DNA of 64,000 nucleotides from Propionivibrio soli (GCF_025770765.1 NZ_JANZKY010000001.1:186001-250000); one strand, 5' to 3'. Counted from the stretch's first letter, positions 18,828 to 27,661 are shown. Translations and numbers: made by a program. Notes: generated by a model not told the origin, from the letters alone.

Positions 18828-20750
18828 TCAGTCAATCGTCTCCGCAATTTCGTCGTCCAGATTCTCGGCATCCGTGGGCGCGAGATCAAGCGTTTCGACG
18901 TACCTGCACCCGAGTTCAAGTGTCAGATAATCGATGGATTCGATACGCAGCCGTACGCGCTGCCCGGGTTTCAACTCCGGTGCCGACGAAACGCGCTGCA
19001 GCAGCGGCAAATGGTCGAGCTTGAGGAGGTTCTCGCGGCGTACGGTCGCGTCGATTGTCTCCAAGCTCTCCTGCCGCAACCAACGGAGACACCAATAACG
19101 TTCCATCTGGCGCTGAAACTCGGCGTAGCCGGCGTAGGTGAGGTCGAAGTCGCGCATGGCAGCAAATAGCGCGTCGGATTTCGCCTTGAAAGGAGGCGTC
19201 TCACCTCGGAGGCACGCCACCAGTTGCCATTGGTTCAACATGTCGACGTAACGGCGGAGCGGCGACGACGACCACGCATATTGCGCAACGCCGAGGCCCT
19301 CATGCGGCAAGGGTGAAGTCGTCATGCGCACCTTTCCCGCCGTCTGCGCGCGGTAAATGGCTGGCACGGTTTTCTCGGCTAGAAGTCCGCCCCAAGTGCT
19401 ATTGGCCACAATCATCAACTCCGCCACCAGTTTGTCGAGTGGACTGCCTCGCCGACGTTCGCTGATCGCGACGTGGCATTGCTCGGCATCGGTGAGATCG
19501 CCTTCGATGGCGAAGTTGTAGTCGTTTACGCCTTGAATTGCAGACGGTTTTCCCCGGCGGCCTTCACACGCATTCGCCAACTGCCAGAGGGTTTTCAGCT
19601 CGTCGCGAAAAGCGAACTCGGGCAAGCCTTCGGCGAGCGTCCGTTCGTTGAACAAGGGCTCGATGTCATGGTGGCGTAGGTTGGCCATGATCGGCACCGT
19701 TTCCACGCGCGACTCATGGCCGATGATCTCGAACTCGGACGTCACCGTCAGATAGAGGGAGACAGCCGGGCAATCGCGCCCGGCGGCCAGGGTGAAGCGC
19801 TCGACGACGTCTCCAGGCAGCATCGTGATCTTGCTTCCCGGCATATACACAGTCGAGAGCCGTTCACGCGCCACGTCGCCGAGCGGAGAACCCGGCGCGA
19901 TAGCCAATGCCGGCGCGGCGATATGTATTCCCACGCGCCAACCGACACCCGGCAGCGACTGCAAGGAGAATGCGTCATCGATTTCCGTGGTCGCCGCATC
20001 GTCAATGGAGAATGCCGCGACATTGGCCCGCTCCAGGCCCACCGGCCAGTCGGGGAGCTCGCCCGTCGGGAAGTCCGTCCCGCGGGGGAAATACTCGAAC
20101 AGAAAGCGCTGCAAGTGATAGTCGTGCGGGGAGCGGATCGCCCCGCATTGCGCAAGCAGTTGCAACGCGGACTGCCCGGTCTCGGAGCAGGCCGTCTCCA
20201 GCGCTTTGGTTTCGATCCGGTTGCGATCAGGCTTGTACAGGAGCTGCGCAAGAATCGGTGCGAACTCCGCCGGCAGAATGGAGGCCTTTAGCTCAGCGAC
20301 CATGCGCTCCACGGCTTGCGCCTGCTGACGCTTCCTTTCAACACCGGCCAGAGCGGCTGCGAGAATGTCGGCAGGGGCCTTGCGGAAACGCCCCTTGCCC
20401 TTGCGGTGAAAGTAGATGGGCGTTGAATGGAGGGCCAGCAGGAGCGCAGTCGCTTCGACCGAGGAGGCCTTCTGCCCGCTTCCTCCGAAATAGTCGTCGG
20501 CAAAATCACAAAAAGAAAATTCGCCATCGCCCGCACACTCCCAGAGAAAGTCCGTCTCTATCCCTTCGGCGAGGGATTCGGCACGGTTCAGCAGTTCGCC
20601 CGGCGCCGGCTCCTTGAACCTCAACAAGACGTTCGCCGCCTTGAGCTTTACGCGTTTCCCGGAAACCGTTTCGACCTGCAGCGAAGACTCGCCATCGGTC
20701 ATGATCGTGGCGGTTTTGAAGGCGCCGTCTTCTTCAAAAAGGACATGCAT
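18828..20750 (-). CDS. rnb: RNase II-family exoribonuclease
   Basis: This 640-residue 3'-5' exoribonuclease has an RNB domain with the metal-binding motif FSIDDAATTEIDDAFSLQ and the downstream VYMPGSKITMLPGDVVERF and SPLRRYVDMLNQWQLVACL stretches. A C-terminal S1-like segment (GQRVRLRIESIDYLTLELG) is recognisable. The N-terminal cold-shock-like part is short and atypical, so it may be one of the betaproteobacterial RNase II variants rather than classical Rnb or RNase R. The ATG at 20750 has TATAAT ending seven bases upstream and no ribosome site, so the mRNA may be leaderless. Confidence 0.92.
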   Translation of the reverse strand: MHVLFEEDGAFKTATIMTDGESSLQVETVSGKRVKLKAANVLLRFKEPAPGELLNRAESLAEGIETDFLWECAGDGEFSFCDFADDYFGGSGQKASSVEATALLLALHSTPIYFHRKGKGRFRKAPADILAAALAGVERKRQQAQAVERMVAELKASILPAEFAPILAQLLYKPDRNRIETKALETACSETGQSALQLLAQCGAIRSPHDYHLQRFLFEYFPRGTDFPTGELPDWPVGLERANVAAFSIDDAATTEIDDAFSLQSLPGVGWRVGIHIAAPALAIAPGSPLGDVARERLSTVYMPGSKITMLPGDVVERFTLAAGRDCPAVSLYLTVTSEFEIIGHESRVETVPIMANLRHHDIEPLFNERTLAEGLPEFAFRDELKTLWQLANACEGRRGKPSAIQGVNDYNFAIEGDLTDAEQCHVAISERRRGSPLDKLVAELMIVANSTWGGLLAEKTVPAIYRAQTAGKVRMTTSPLPHEGLGVAQYAWSSSPLRRYVDMLNQWQLVACLRGETPPFKAKSDALFAAMRDFDLTYAGYAEFQRQMERYWCLRWLRQESLETIDATVRRENLLKLDHLPLLQRVSSAPELKPGQRVRLRIESIDYLTLELGCRYVETLDLAPTDAENLDDEIAETID

Positions 20751-20757
20751 CGACGCG

Positions 20758-20763
20758 ATTATA
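20758..20763 (-). promoter_or_regulatory. Candidate -10 element of rnb (TATAAT)
   Basis: A consensus TATAAT on the minus strand lies seven bases before the rnb ATG, at the very end of the upstream esterase gene. The predicted transcription start would fall at the ATG. No good -35 is visible. Confidence 0.45.
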
Positions 20764-21328
20764 ACCCGGCAAATTCAAGTATTTGGGCGACGTATTGAGG
20801 GAAATGGACGAAGCTGTGATCACCCCCGTCGAGCACGATCTGACGGTTACCTTGATAACGCGCCACGGCATGCCGGTAATCCAGCACTTCGTCGCCGGTC
20901 TCGACCAGGAGAAGGTACCGGCCGGCGGTGACGATTGGCGCCTCGAGAGCCCGCAACTCGGCCACGTGCTGCTCGGTCAGCTCGAAGCGCTGCCCCGTGT
21001 AAAGGTTCGTCTGAGGGCCGATGTACTTCGCGAGCGAAATCGGTGCAATGACGGCGGGATTGACCACAACTCCCCGCAGGCCATGTTTCTCCGCCAACCA
21101 AGTCGCGTAATAGCCGCCAAGCGAGCTGCCGACCAGCGTCAGCGGACCGGCTTCGCGAGCAATGATCCGTTCGGCTTGCGCGATCGCCTCGTGCGGCACG
21201 TGAGACAGCGCCGGGCAGTGGAATCGGTCGGCGTACCCGCGTGCCCGCATCGTCTCGCCAAGGAATCGAGCTTTCGCCGATTGCGGCGACGATGCAAAAC
21301 CATGCAGGTAGAGGATACCTGCGCTCAC
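20759..21328 (-). CDS. YqiA-like alpha/beta-hydrolase (esterase)
   Basis: The protein has 189 residues. It starts with GTG ([20 protein letters not shown]), where LYLHGF is the oxyanion region. The nucleophile elbow is [15 protein letters not shown], the acid is near [12 protein letters not shown], and the His is in GGDHSFVHF. This set is characteristic of the YqiA (UPF0227) esterase family. The natural substrate is unknown. The GTG overlaps the uppP TGA by four bases, implying coupled translation. Confidence 0.9.
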   Translation of the reverse strand: MSAGILYLHGFASSPQSAKARFLGETMRARGYADRFHCPALSHVPHEAIAQAERIIAREAGPLTLVGSSLGGYYATWLAEKHGLRGVVVNPAVIAPISLAKYIGPQTNLYTGQRFELTEQHVAELRALEAPIVTAGRYLLLVETGDEVLDYRHAVARYQGNRQIVLDGGDHSFVHFPQYVAQILEFAGL

Positions 21329-22149
21329 GCCGCCCCCCAGGCGATGATGTCGAGTTTCCAGGTCGCGAGGACGACAATGCCGAATGCAATCCGGTACCAG
21401 GCGAACGCTGTAAAGTCGTGCGAGCTGATGTATCGGAGCAAGCCGCGCACCGCCCAGAACGCAGAGACGAAGGCAGCCAGAAAACCGACCGCCCACATGC
21501 CGATATCGTCGGCGGAAAGCAGCGCCCGTTCCTTGTAAAGCTGATAGAGGCTGGCGACGATCAGAGTCGGCGTGGCAAGGAAGAACGAAAACTCGGTCGC
21601 GGCTTTGCGGGAAAGGCCAAGAAACAAGCCGCCGATGATGGTCGCGCCCGAGCGCGAAACTCCGGGCACCAGTGCGAGAGCCTGGGCAAACCCAAGCTTG
21701 AGAGCGTCGAGCAATGAAAGGTCGTCCGCCGTTTCAACGCGGACGCGGTGTTCGCGCCGCTCGGCCCACAGAATGACGAACCCGCCAAGAATGAACGAAG
21801 CCGCAACCGTCGGCGCATTGAAAAGGTGGGCCTTGATCGCCTTGCCGAACAGCAGGCCAAGCACGGCGAGGGGTAGAAAGGCGACGAACAGGTTGATGGC
21901 GAACTGCTGGGCCTTCTGCTCGGAAAACAGGCCGGCAATCACGTTTGCAAACTTGGCGCGGTATTCCCAGCAGACGGCCAGAATGGCTCCAGACTGAATG
22001 ACGATCTCAAAAAGCTTGCCACGGTCATCATTGAAATCGAGCAAGTCGCCGGCGAGAATCAGGTGCCCGGTGGACGAGATCGGCAGAAACTCGGTCAGAC
22101 CTTCGACGATGCCAAGAATGAAAGCTTTGAGCAGAATCACAACATCCAT
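21325..22149 (-). CDS. uppP: Undecaprenyl-diphosphatase (UppP/BacA)
   Basis: This 274-residue membrane protein recycles undecaprenyl diphosphate for cell wall synthesis and gives bacitracin tolerance. The N-terminal signature [22 protein letters not shown] has the conserved Glu pair and Ser. The second signature, [13 protein letters not shown], carries the catalytic Arg/Ser region. Several hydrophobic helices are visible throughout. It is the first gene of uppP - esterase, with its promoter in the 300 bases upstream. Confidence 0.97.
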   Translation of the reverse strand: MDVVILLKAFILGIVEGLTEFLPISSTGHLILAGDLLDFNDDRGKLFEIVIQSGAILAVCWEYRAKFANVIAGLFSEQKAQQFAINLFVAFLPLAVLGLLFGKAIKAHLFNAPTVAASFILGGFVILWAERREHRVRVETADDLSLLDALKLGFAQALALVPGVSRSGATIIGGLFLGLSRKAATEFSFFLATPTLIVASLYQLYKERALLSADDIGMWAVGFLAAFVSAFWAVRGLLRYISSHDFTAFAWYRIAFGIVVLATWKLDIIAWGAA

Positions 22150-22452
22150 AGTATTTAGCGTCCGGAAAAGTTGGGCATTCTAGCAGGCACCCGCCTGCTT
22201 CCTTGAACATCGGCGGCGAAACCGCCATCGAGCGGGAGCCTCGGAGGCCCGGAATGCGGAGGTGCGACGTGATGCGCTTGCGCGACAGACGGAAAGACTT
22301 CTTCACGTCGCTGAACGAAGACCAGCAAACTCGGCTTCTGTTCAATCACGCCCATCGTATTGGCCATTAACGAAGCCGGTCACACTGCGCTTTGACCAGC
22401 GGCGCCTGCCCCCCCCCGACCGGCCCTCGAAGGGTCCAGCCGGGGAATTGCT
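22150..22452. other. Intergenic region upstream of uppP and downstream of the ATP-PFK gene
   Basis: This holds the uppP promoter and the 3' region of the phosphofructokinase gene. A run of nine C lies at 22409-22417 next to an imperfect hairpin at 22420-22443 (CCGGCCCT with AGGG and CCGG). On the minus strand this could end the PFK transcript, although it lacks a T-tract. A 70-codon minus-strand frame inside it has no recognisable features and I do not call it. Confidence 0.4.
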
Positions 22453-23721
22453 TTACTTTGCGAACTGAGCGAAGCGCTGGCCCGTGGAAGCCAGCACGCC
22501 CAGCCAGGCGGGGCTGTTGAGATCGAGCTGCTTTTTGTGCTTCGCCAGCAGCTCAATCGGCACGTGCGTGAAAATGTCATGTTGCTGACCGATCACGAGC
22601 CCGGTCTTCCCGGCCATCGCGGCATGCACCGCATTGCGTGCGTAGAAATCGCAGAGAATCGCGTCCTCCGCGCAGGCTTGAACGCTACGAATCAGGTAGC
22701 TTGGATCAAAGTAACGCAGAATCACCGGGACGCTTTCCGCCTTGAAATAGGCGTCGATCCGGTCGCGCAGGAAGAGGCCGATGTCTTTCGACTTCAGGTT
22801 TCCGGAGGCATCGTAAACTTCCGGCCCCTCGTTCATCAGATGCTGCCCCGCGCCTTCGGCGACCAGGATGACCGCGTGGGCGCGGCTAAGCACCCGCTTC
22901 TTGAGTGCTTCGAGGAAACCGTCCTCGCCTTCGAGTTGGAAGGGGACTTCCGGCACCAAGGTGAAATTTACGTCCTGGCTGGCAACCGTTGCACCCGCGG
23001 CGATGAAGCCGGCGTGGCGGCCCATGATCTTGACGATCGAGATGCCGTTCTGAACGCTGTGGGCCTCGGTGTGAGCGCAGTTGATGACCTTCGCCGCCTC
23101 TTCTACGGCCGTCACGTACCCGAAAGTCCGGGACACGAAAGGAACGTCGTTATCGATGGTTTTCGGAATGCCGACGACGGCAAGCGCATGGCCGCGCTTC
23201 TTCGCTTCCTGGAAGATTTCGGCGCCGCCACGCTGCGTTCCGTCGCCGCCGACGACGAACAAGATGTCTACCTTGCGCCGGATCAGGTTATCGACGGCCA
23301 CGCTCACGTCGACGGGTCCGCGCGAGGTATTGAGCTTGGTGCCGCCTTCGTTGTGAATATCCTCCACGAACTCTGGAGTCAGCGGAATTGGCTCAGACCC
23401 GCGCCACGGATCGAGCCCTTTGTAACCGTCGACGAAGCCGAGAATCTCGCGCACGCCGTAGCCGTGCCGCAGTTCGAGAACGAGGGAACGGATGACGTTG
23501 TTCAGCCCTGGACACAGGCCGCCGCACGTCACGATTCCTGCGCGGGTTTTCTGCGGATCAAAAAACAGGCGCTCGCGCGGGCCTGCGACCTCGAATCGCA
23601 ACTCCTCGGTAGGCTCCGCCGCCGGATCGATAACGACATTGAAAACAGCACGAGCAGTATCGCTCACGTGATAAGGCAGAGGGGACGGGTAACGCGCTTC
23701 GCCAAGAACGGTAATTTCCAT
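22453..23721 (-). CDS. ATP-dependent 6-phosphofructokinase, plant/group-III type
   Basis: This 422-residue enzyme carries AGIVTCGGLCPGLNNVIRSL, GFVDGYKGL, VVGGDGTQRGGAEIF, VVGIPKTIDNDVPF and VKIMGRHAGFIAAGA. Gly rather than Asp after GGD (GGDGT) predicts ATP rather than PPi as phosphoryl donor. PKTIDND and the roughly 90-residue N-terminal extension match plant PFKs and similar bacterial enzymes rather than short E. coli PfkA. The ATG at 23721 (MEITVLGEARYP) is chosen. A second phosphofructokinase with the PPi-type motif lies 4 kb away. Confidence 0.93.
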   Translation of the reverse strand: MEITVLGEARYPSPLPYHVSDTARAVFNVVIDPAAEPTEELRFEVAGPRERLFFDPQKTRAGIVTCGGLCPGLNNVIRSLVLELRHGYGVREILGFVDGYKGLDPWRGSEPIPLTPEFVEDIHNEGGTKLNTSRGPVDVSVAVDNLIRRKVDILFVVGGDGTQRGGAEIFQEAKKRGHALAVVGIPKTIDNDVPFVSRTFGYVTAVEEAAKVINCAHTEAHSVQNGISIVKIMGRHAGFIAAGATVASQDVNFTLVPEVPFQLEGEDGFLEALKKRVLSRAHAVILVAEGAGQHLMNEGPEVYDASGNLKSKDIGLFLRDRIDAYFKAESVPVILRYFDPSYLIRSVQACAEDAILCDFYARNAVHAAMAGKTGLVIGQQHDIFTHVPIELLAKHKKQLDLNSPAWLGVLASTGQRFAQFAK

Positions 23722-23868
23722 GGTGCTTAGTCTTAGAGGGGGAAAACCGGAAAACCGCGAGTATCCCTCGCCACCGCCTGGCTGGTCAAACGGCCATCCC
23801 TGCTTCGCCCGTCGATTTCGCGTGTCGGAGAAGTCGTGTCGGAACGCCCGCTCTCGCGGCTTGCACGG

Positions 23869-23874
23869 TAAAAT
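23869..23874 (+). promoter_or_regulatory. Candidate -10 element (TAAAAT) of the adhesin-E-like gene
   Basis: TAAAAT followed by CGCGGCCC and then the ATG at 23883 places the likely transcription start within a few bases of the start codon. No ribosome site is visible. Confidence 0.4.
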
Positions 23875-23882
23875 CGCGGCCC

Positions 23883-24329
23883 ATGAAAAATGCCTTCTCC
23901 ACGTTCCTTGCGGCTCGCTTCGCAACGGCCCTCATGCTCATGGCAAGTCCGTTGGCGCATGCGCAGTGGACCGAAATCCACACCTTCGAAGACGGCATGC
24001 GCGTGTATGTCGACAGTGCGTCTGCACACCGCAACGGCGACACGGGACAACTAAAGCACCTCGTACGCTGGGCGGAGCCGCAGTCGGACGAAGGCGTGCC
24101 GCCCTATCGTTCGACGCTGGTGCACACGGAATATGACTGCGCCGGCAAGCGTGAGAAGTACTTGGGCTCGGTCTCGTATTCGGGGCCGATGGCCGACGGT
24201 CCAAAGGTTCTCGCCGACGATAACGCCGCCGAGACGTGGTACTCCATCTCCGACGGTTCGATGGAAGAAAAACTCTGGAAGACGGCTTGCAAAATTAAGT
24301 ATGGCAGGCCGCTCCGGAGTGCTCGATAA
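23883..24329 (+). CDS. Secreted surface-adhesin-E-like protein
   Basis: This 148-residue protein has a clear signal peptide ending in SPLAHA before QWTEIHTF. The body (MRVYVDSASAHRNGDTGQL, VRWAEPQSDEGVPPYRS, EYDCAGKREKYLG, and a second Cys near the C-terminus) resembles the surface-adhesin protein E domain. That domain is common in small exported betaproteobacterial proteins that read out as stress or cell-envelope proteins. Its role is unknown. It stands alone, converging with the TRAP binding protein gene (8 bases apart). Confidence 0.75.
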   Translation: MKNAFSTFLAARFATALMLMASPLAHAQWTEIHTFEDGMRVYVDSASAHRNGDTGQLKHLVRWAEPQSDEGVPPYRSTLVHTEYDCAGKREKYLGSVSYSGPMADGPKVLADDNAAETWYSISDGSMEEKLWKTACKIKYGRPLRSAR

Positions 24330-24337
24330 ACGCCCGG

Positions 24338-25312
24338 CTACCGCTGCCGCGCCGCCGCGATAAGCTTGCGCGCGAAATCGCCGATTTCGCCGTTGCTCCA
24401 CTTCGTGTTCACCACCTCAGCCGCCTTGGCAAACTCGGTCGGGTTGGCATAGTTGATGGCAATGCCGGTGGCTTTCAGCTTGTAAAGCTGACGGTCCTCT
24501 TCCTTGAGCGCGATCTCGCGATGGTAATCCGTTGCCTCCCGGGCGGAGACGCGCAGGATGGAACGGTCCTTGTCGCTGAGTCTGTCCCACACCACTTTGC
24601 TGGCGACAAACGGCGTCACCGAATACATATGCCCGGTCAAGGTCAGATAGCGTTGTACTTCGTACATCTTGGACGTATAGATGTTCGAGAGCGGGTTCTC
24701 CTGCCCGTCGACTTCTCCCGAGCGCAGGGCTTTCGGCAGCTCCGAGAACTTCATGCTCACCGGTTGCGCACCGAGGGCACGGATAAGGTCCATGGCGACG
24801 GGATCGGGCGGCGTGCGGATTTTCATTCCCTTCAGGTCGGCCACCGCAAAAATCGGCTTCTTTGAATTGGTCATATGCCGGAAGCCGTTGTCCCAGTAGC
24901 CGAGGACGATCAAGCCCTTCTGTGCCGACAACTGCGCGAGTTCTTTGCCCACGGGACCTTCCAGCGTATCCCAAGCACGAATGAGCGAAGAGAACAGGTA
25001 GGGGAGACCGATCGCCGCGTATTCGGGAACGACCGCCGACATGGCTCCCTGGGAATTGGCCGAAAGATCGAGTGACCCTTTGACCAATGCGGCCACCATT
25101 GCCGCGTCGTCACCCGCCTTGGCGTTCGGCAGCACCGAGACCTGCAACGCACCGCCGCTGTGCGCCGCCACCCGCTCGGCGAAGCGTACGGCCGATAGGT
25201 GGCGTGGGCTGTCTTCGGGCGACCCATGCCCAAGGACGAAGGTTTTCTGCGCATGGCTGAGCGGCGCCCAGAACGTTAACGCGGACAGGGTGAGAAACAG
25301 GAGTGATTTCAT
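24338..25312 (-). CDS. TRAP transporter substrate-binding protein, DctP family
   Basis: This 324-residue periplasmic protein has a signal peptide ending SHA before QKTFVLGHGSPEDSP. The DctP fold markers are GMKIRTPPDPVAMDLIRALGA, with the Arg that usually binds the substrate carboxylate, and FSELPKALRSGEVDGQENPL. It should bind a sugar acid or other carboxylate for a TRAP transporter. No dctQ or dctM membrane gene is present in the window, so its partner must be encoded elsewhere. It lies 50 bases after the COG4091-type oxidoreductase gene and is probably co-transcribed under the GntR regulator. Confidence 0.92.
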   Translation of the reverse strand: MKSLLFLTLSALTFWAPLSHAQKTFVLGHGSPEDSPRHLSAVRFAERVAAHSGGALQVSVLPNAKAGDDAAMVAALVKGSLDLSANSQGAMSAVVPEYAAIGLPYLFSSLIRAWDTLEGPVGKELAQLSAQKGLIVLGYWDNGFRHMTNSKKPIFAVADLKGMKIRTPPDPVAMDLIRALGAQPVSMKFSELPKALRSGEVDGQENPLSNIYTSKMYEVQRYLTLTGHMYSVTPFVASKVVWDRLSDKDRSILRVSAREATDYHREIALKEEDRQLYKLKATGIAINYANPTEFAKAAEVVNTKWSNGEIGDFARKLIAAARQR

Positions 25313-25362
25313 AACGTCTCCAATTTGTTACGCCTGGGCGGCCTCAGCCGCCCGAAGCTAGG

Positions 25363-26760
25363 TTAATGCTGTACCTCTGGAAAGAACTGTTCGTCTTGCG
25401 CGCGCCGCAAGGCGAACAGCTCCGAGGCAGGGTCGATCGAGATATCGTCGAAACGTATGACGGCGCCGGCCTCGACGTCGCGGACGAGGGGACGATTGGC
25501 CGCCAGGTAAAACGGCACCGGATTTCCGGCCGCCACGCGGGCAGCGGGGTGCAGTTCCGCCGTCACGCCTTCGATCGTATGGTGATGCCCACCCATCATC
25601 AGGGTCGCCCCCCTCGAGAGCCGCCGGGTGGCCCGTGCCACCAGATCAAGGCGTGGAAGTGGCTCGCGAGCTCCGCTGGAACGGCCGTTTGCGGCGGCAT
25701 CAAGAACGCTCGTTGCGGCTTCCAGGCCCAGCAGATGGCGTGGCAGATAGAGCATTGCGCGTCCGCCATCGCGCGACACCACGTGGCCCTTGGCCGCCAG
25801 CAAATCCCAGGTGACGGCGTCTTCGCAGCGGACGACGACGAACACACCGCCGGCGAAACTCGCTTCGTCCGGACGCCGCAAGCAATGGAAAACATCAAGC
25901 GCACGTTCGCGCTTCAGTAATCCCCCCTCGGCGATTGGGCCGAAGAAGTCAGGAACCTCCGGAATACGAGCGATCGGGGCATGCAAGTCCGGCCGATCGG
26001 GCAAGAAGCCCGTGGCGTTGGCGACGACGAGCAGTTCACAAAGATCGGGTACGGCACGTTGCGGCAGCGCAGCGCACATCTCGGAACGGGCTTTGGCCAC
26101 TGCGGCAGTTCGCTCTCCTTCGGGCGCCCAAAGGTTGGCAAAACCCGGAACGGGATACGGTCGCCCTTCGCACAAGATCGTTTCCATCTTCTGATCGAAG
26201 ACAAAGTCGTATTCGCTCGACTTGCCGGCGGCAATGATGTCGAAGCCTAGCGTCTGCGCCCAGGTAATGAGGCCGATCAGCAAACTCGGCTGGTCGCCAT
26301 CGACGGGCGTGGCGACTTTTCCCCGTTTGCGTGCCATATACGCCAAGTAAGGGCCGACGACGCTGTCTACTTCCTTGGACACGATCACCAGGTGATGGCC
26401 GGCTTCGATCGCCAACCGTCCATGCCGGGCGCCGGCTTCCGGATTACCCGTCGCCTCGACGACCACGTCGATCGGCAAGCCGACGACCGTGGCGAGATCG
26501 CCAGCAGCGACGAAACGGCCCGCCTCCCAGGCGCGCTGCGCTTCCTCAGCAGAGCGGCAGGTGGCGACCTCGTCTGCCGCGATACCGAGAGCGGTGAAAG
26601 CAGCGGCGGCGGTGGCCGCATCGATATCGACGGCGACCCGAGCCCGCATCAGCGGCACACGCAGTCCTTGAGCAATGAAGCTGCGGCCGAAACCGCCACT
26701 GCCAACAACGCAGGTTTGAACGGGGCGGGCCGCGCCCGCATAATAATCGAGGTGGTTCAT
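25363..26760 (-). CDS. NAD(P)-binding oxidoreductase with C-terminal SAF domain (COG4091, homoserine dehydrogenase-like)
   Basis: This 465-residue protein starts MNHLDYYAGAARPVQTCVVGSGGFGRSF, a Rossmann glycine motif. It has VVVEATGNPEAGARHG, as in homoserine dehydrogenase-type NAD-binding domains, then VSKEVDSVVGPYLAY and VDGDQPSLLIGLITWAQ. The C-terminus (GNPVPFYLAANRPLVRDVEAG) resembles a SAF domain. Some relatives act on branched sugar acids such as apionate; the substrate here is unknown. The chosen ATG is 26760; a frame open further upstream would cross the operator region. The gene diverges from a GntR regulator, with a palindrome about 50 bases upstream of its start. Confidence 0.82.
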   Translation of the reverse strand: MNHLDYYAGAARPVQTCVVGSGGFGRSFIAQGLRVPLMRARVAVDIDAATAAAAFTALGIAADEVATCRSAEEAQRAWEAGRFVAAGDLATVVGLPIDVVVEATGNPEAGARHGRLAIEAGHHLVIVSKEVDSVVGPYLAYMARKRGKVATPVDGDQPSLLIGLITWAQTLGFDIIAAGKSSEYDFVFDQKMETILCEGRPYPVPGFANLWAPEGERTAAVAKARSEMCAALPQRAVPDLCELLVVANATGFLPDRPDLHAPIARIPEVPDFFGPIAEGGLLKRERALDVFHCLRRPDEASFAGGVFVVVRCEDAVTWDLLAAKGHVVSRDGGRAMLYLPRHLLGLEAATSVLDAAANGRSSGAREPLPRLDLVARATRRLSRGATLMMGGHHHTIEGVTAELHPAARVAAGNPVPFYLAANRPLVRDVEAGAVIRFDDISIDPASELFALRRAQDEQFFPEVQH

Positions 26761-26810
26761 GCGGATGACCTTGGGAGTCGAAAGGAAATCAGGAAAGGAA
26801 TATGGAGTCG

Positions 26811-26824
26811 TATTGCATGCAATA
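26811..26824. promoter_or_regulatory. Candidate GntR operator 1 (14-bp perfect palindrome)
   Basis: TATTGCATGCAATA is a perfect inverted repeat lying in the divergent promoter region. It shares the core ATTGCATGCAAT with the second copy at 26874-26885, centre-to-centre 62 bases. FCD-type GntR regulators usually bind short AT-flanked palindromes of this kind. Confidence 0.65.
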
Positions 26825-26873
26825 TTGAAATCAACAACCGTTTTTACACGCATTGATTGGTTGTAGTCAATAA

Positions 26874-26885
26874 ATTGCATGCAAT
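26874..26885. promoter_or_regulatory. Candidate GntR operator 2 (12-bp perfect palindrome)
   Basis: ATTGCATGCAAT is a perfect palindrome, 43 bases upstream of the chosen gntR start. It repeats the core of operator 1 exactly. Two sites about six helical turns apart suggest cooperative binding or looping across both promoters. Confidence 0.65.
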
Positions 26886-26928
26886 GTTGAGAAGAGTGCC
26901 GCACTGTTTTGAAAGGTGGAGCGAAACA

Positions 26929-27612
26929 ATGACGGATGCCGCGCACGGAACACGAACCCAGGTTGCCGCTGACGAATTGCGGCGATTGATCATTGCCGGC
27001 GATTTGGCGCCGGGACAACGCATTTCGGAACGAGCCGTAGGCGAGTATCTGGGTGGTACGTCGCGGACCCCGTTACGTGAAGCTCTCAAAGTTCTAGCGG
27101 CCGAGGGGCTCGTCACCCTCTCACCGAACCGCGGGGCAACGGTCACCGCGCTCAGCGAGCGAGAGGTCGAAGAGGCGATCGAGTTCCTCATCGGCCTTGA
27201 AAGCCAGGCGGCCGATGCCGCGTGCGAGCACTTCACCGAAGCCCAGCTCGCCGAGATTGAACACCTGCACGATGAGATGCACCGCGCCTTCCGAGCGCAG
27301 CAGCTGATGGCGTATTTCGAGCTGAACCAGACGATTCATCAACGCATCGTCGAAGCCGCGGGAAATCGCGTATTGGCGCGGGTCTACGCGACCGAGTGCG
27401 CACGCGTTCGCCGCTACCGCTATGCCGGCAATCGTCGGCACGAACGCTGGGAACGGGCCATCGCCGAACACGACCGCATTCTAGAAGCGCTGAAGGCCCG
27501 CGACGGCGCCCTGTTGCGCGAGATGCTGCGCGCCCACCACCGCAACGGCTGGCGCGTGGCACGCCAGCTGGTGACCCGAGAACTCGTTTCCACCACAGAA
27601 ACGGAGCGGTAA
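26929..27612 (+). CDS. GntR-family transcriptional regulator, FadR/FCD subfamily
   Basis: This 227-residue protein has an N-terminal winged helix (AADELRRLIIAGDLAPGQRISERAVGEYLG, then TSRTPLREALKVLAAEGLV). The all-helical C-terminal FCD effector domain ends in IAEHDRILEALKARDGALLREML. The conserved acidic and His residues that ligate metal or effector carboxylates are present. The ATG at 26929 follows AGGTGGAG. It diverges from the oxidoreductase - TRAP binding protein pair, with two identical palindromes between, so it probably autoregulates and represses that pair until a sugar-acid-like ligand appears. Confidence 0.9.
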   Translation: MTDAAHGTRTQVAADELRRLIIAGDLAPGQRISERAVGEYLGGTSRTPLREALKVLAAEGLVTLSPNRGATVTALSEREVEEAIEFLIGLESQAADAACEHFTEAQLAEIEHLHDEMHRAFRAQQLMAYFELNQTIHQRIVEAAGNRVLARVYATECARVRRYRYAGNRRHERWERAIAEHDRILEALKARDGALLREMLRAHHRNGWRVARQLVTRELVSTTETER

Positions 27613-27617
27613 ACCAA

Positions 27618-27643
27618 AAAGGCCGTCGCACGCGACGGCCTTT
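27618..27643. terminator. Bidirectional rho-independent terminator between gntR and the PPi-PFK gene
   Basis: The perfect 11-bp stem AAAGGCCGTCG/CGACGGCCTTT with a CACG loop lies between two convergent genes, whose stops are at 27612 and 27662. It is flanked by A-rich sequence on the left and T on the right, so it can serve both strands. Confidence 0.85.
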
Positions 27644-27661
27644 GGGTAAGACTTCTTACGA

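Noticed and set aside
22155-22367. A 70-codon minus-strand frame between uppP and the ATP-PFK gene
   Set aside because: No ribosome site, no recognisable similarity, and it covers the region needed for the uppP promoter.
22409-22417. Run of nine C as a phase-variable tract
   Set aside because: It lies in an intergenic region after the phosphofructokinase stop and not within a promoter spacer or coding start I can identify.
22537-23730. A 397-codon open frame on the plus strand across the ATP-phosphofructokinase gene
   Set aside because: It is the antisense shadow of a clearly conserved enzyme; its translation has no recognisable motif.
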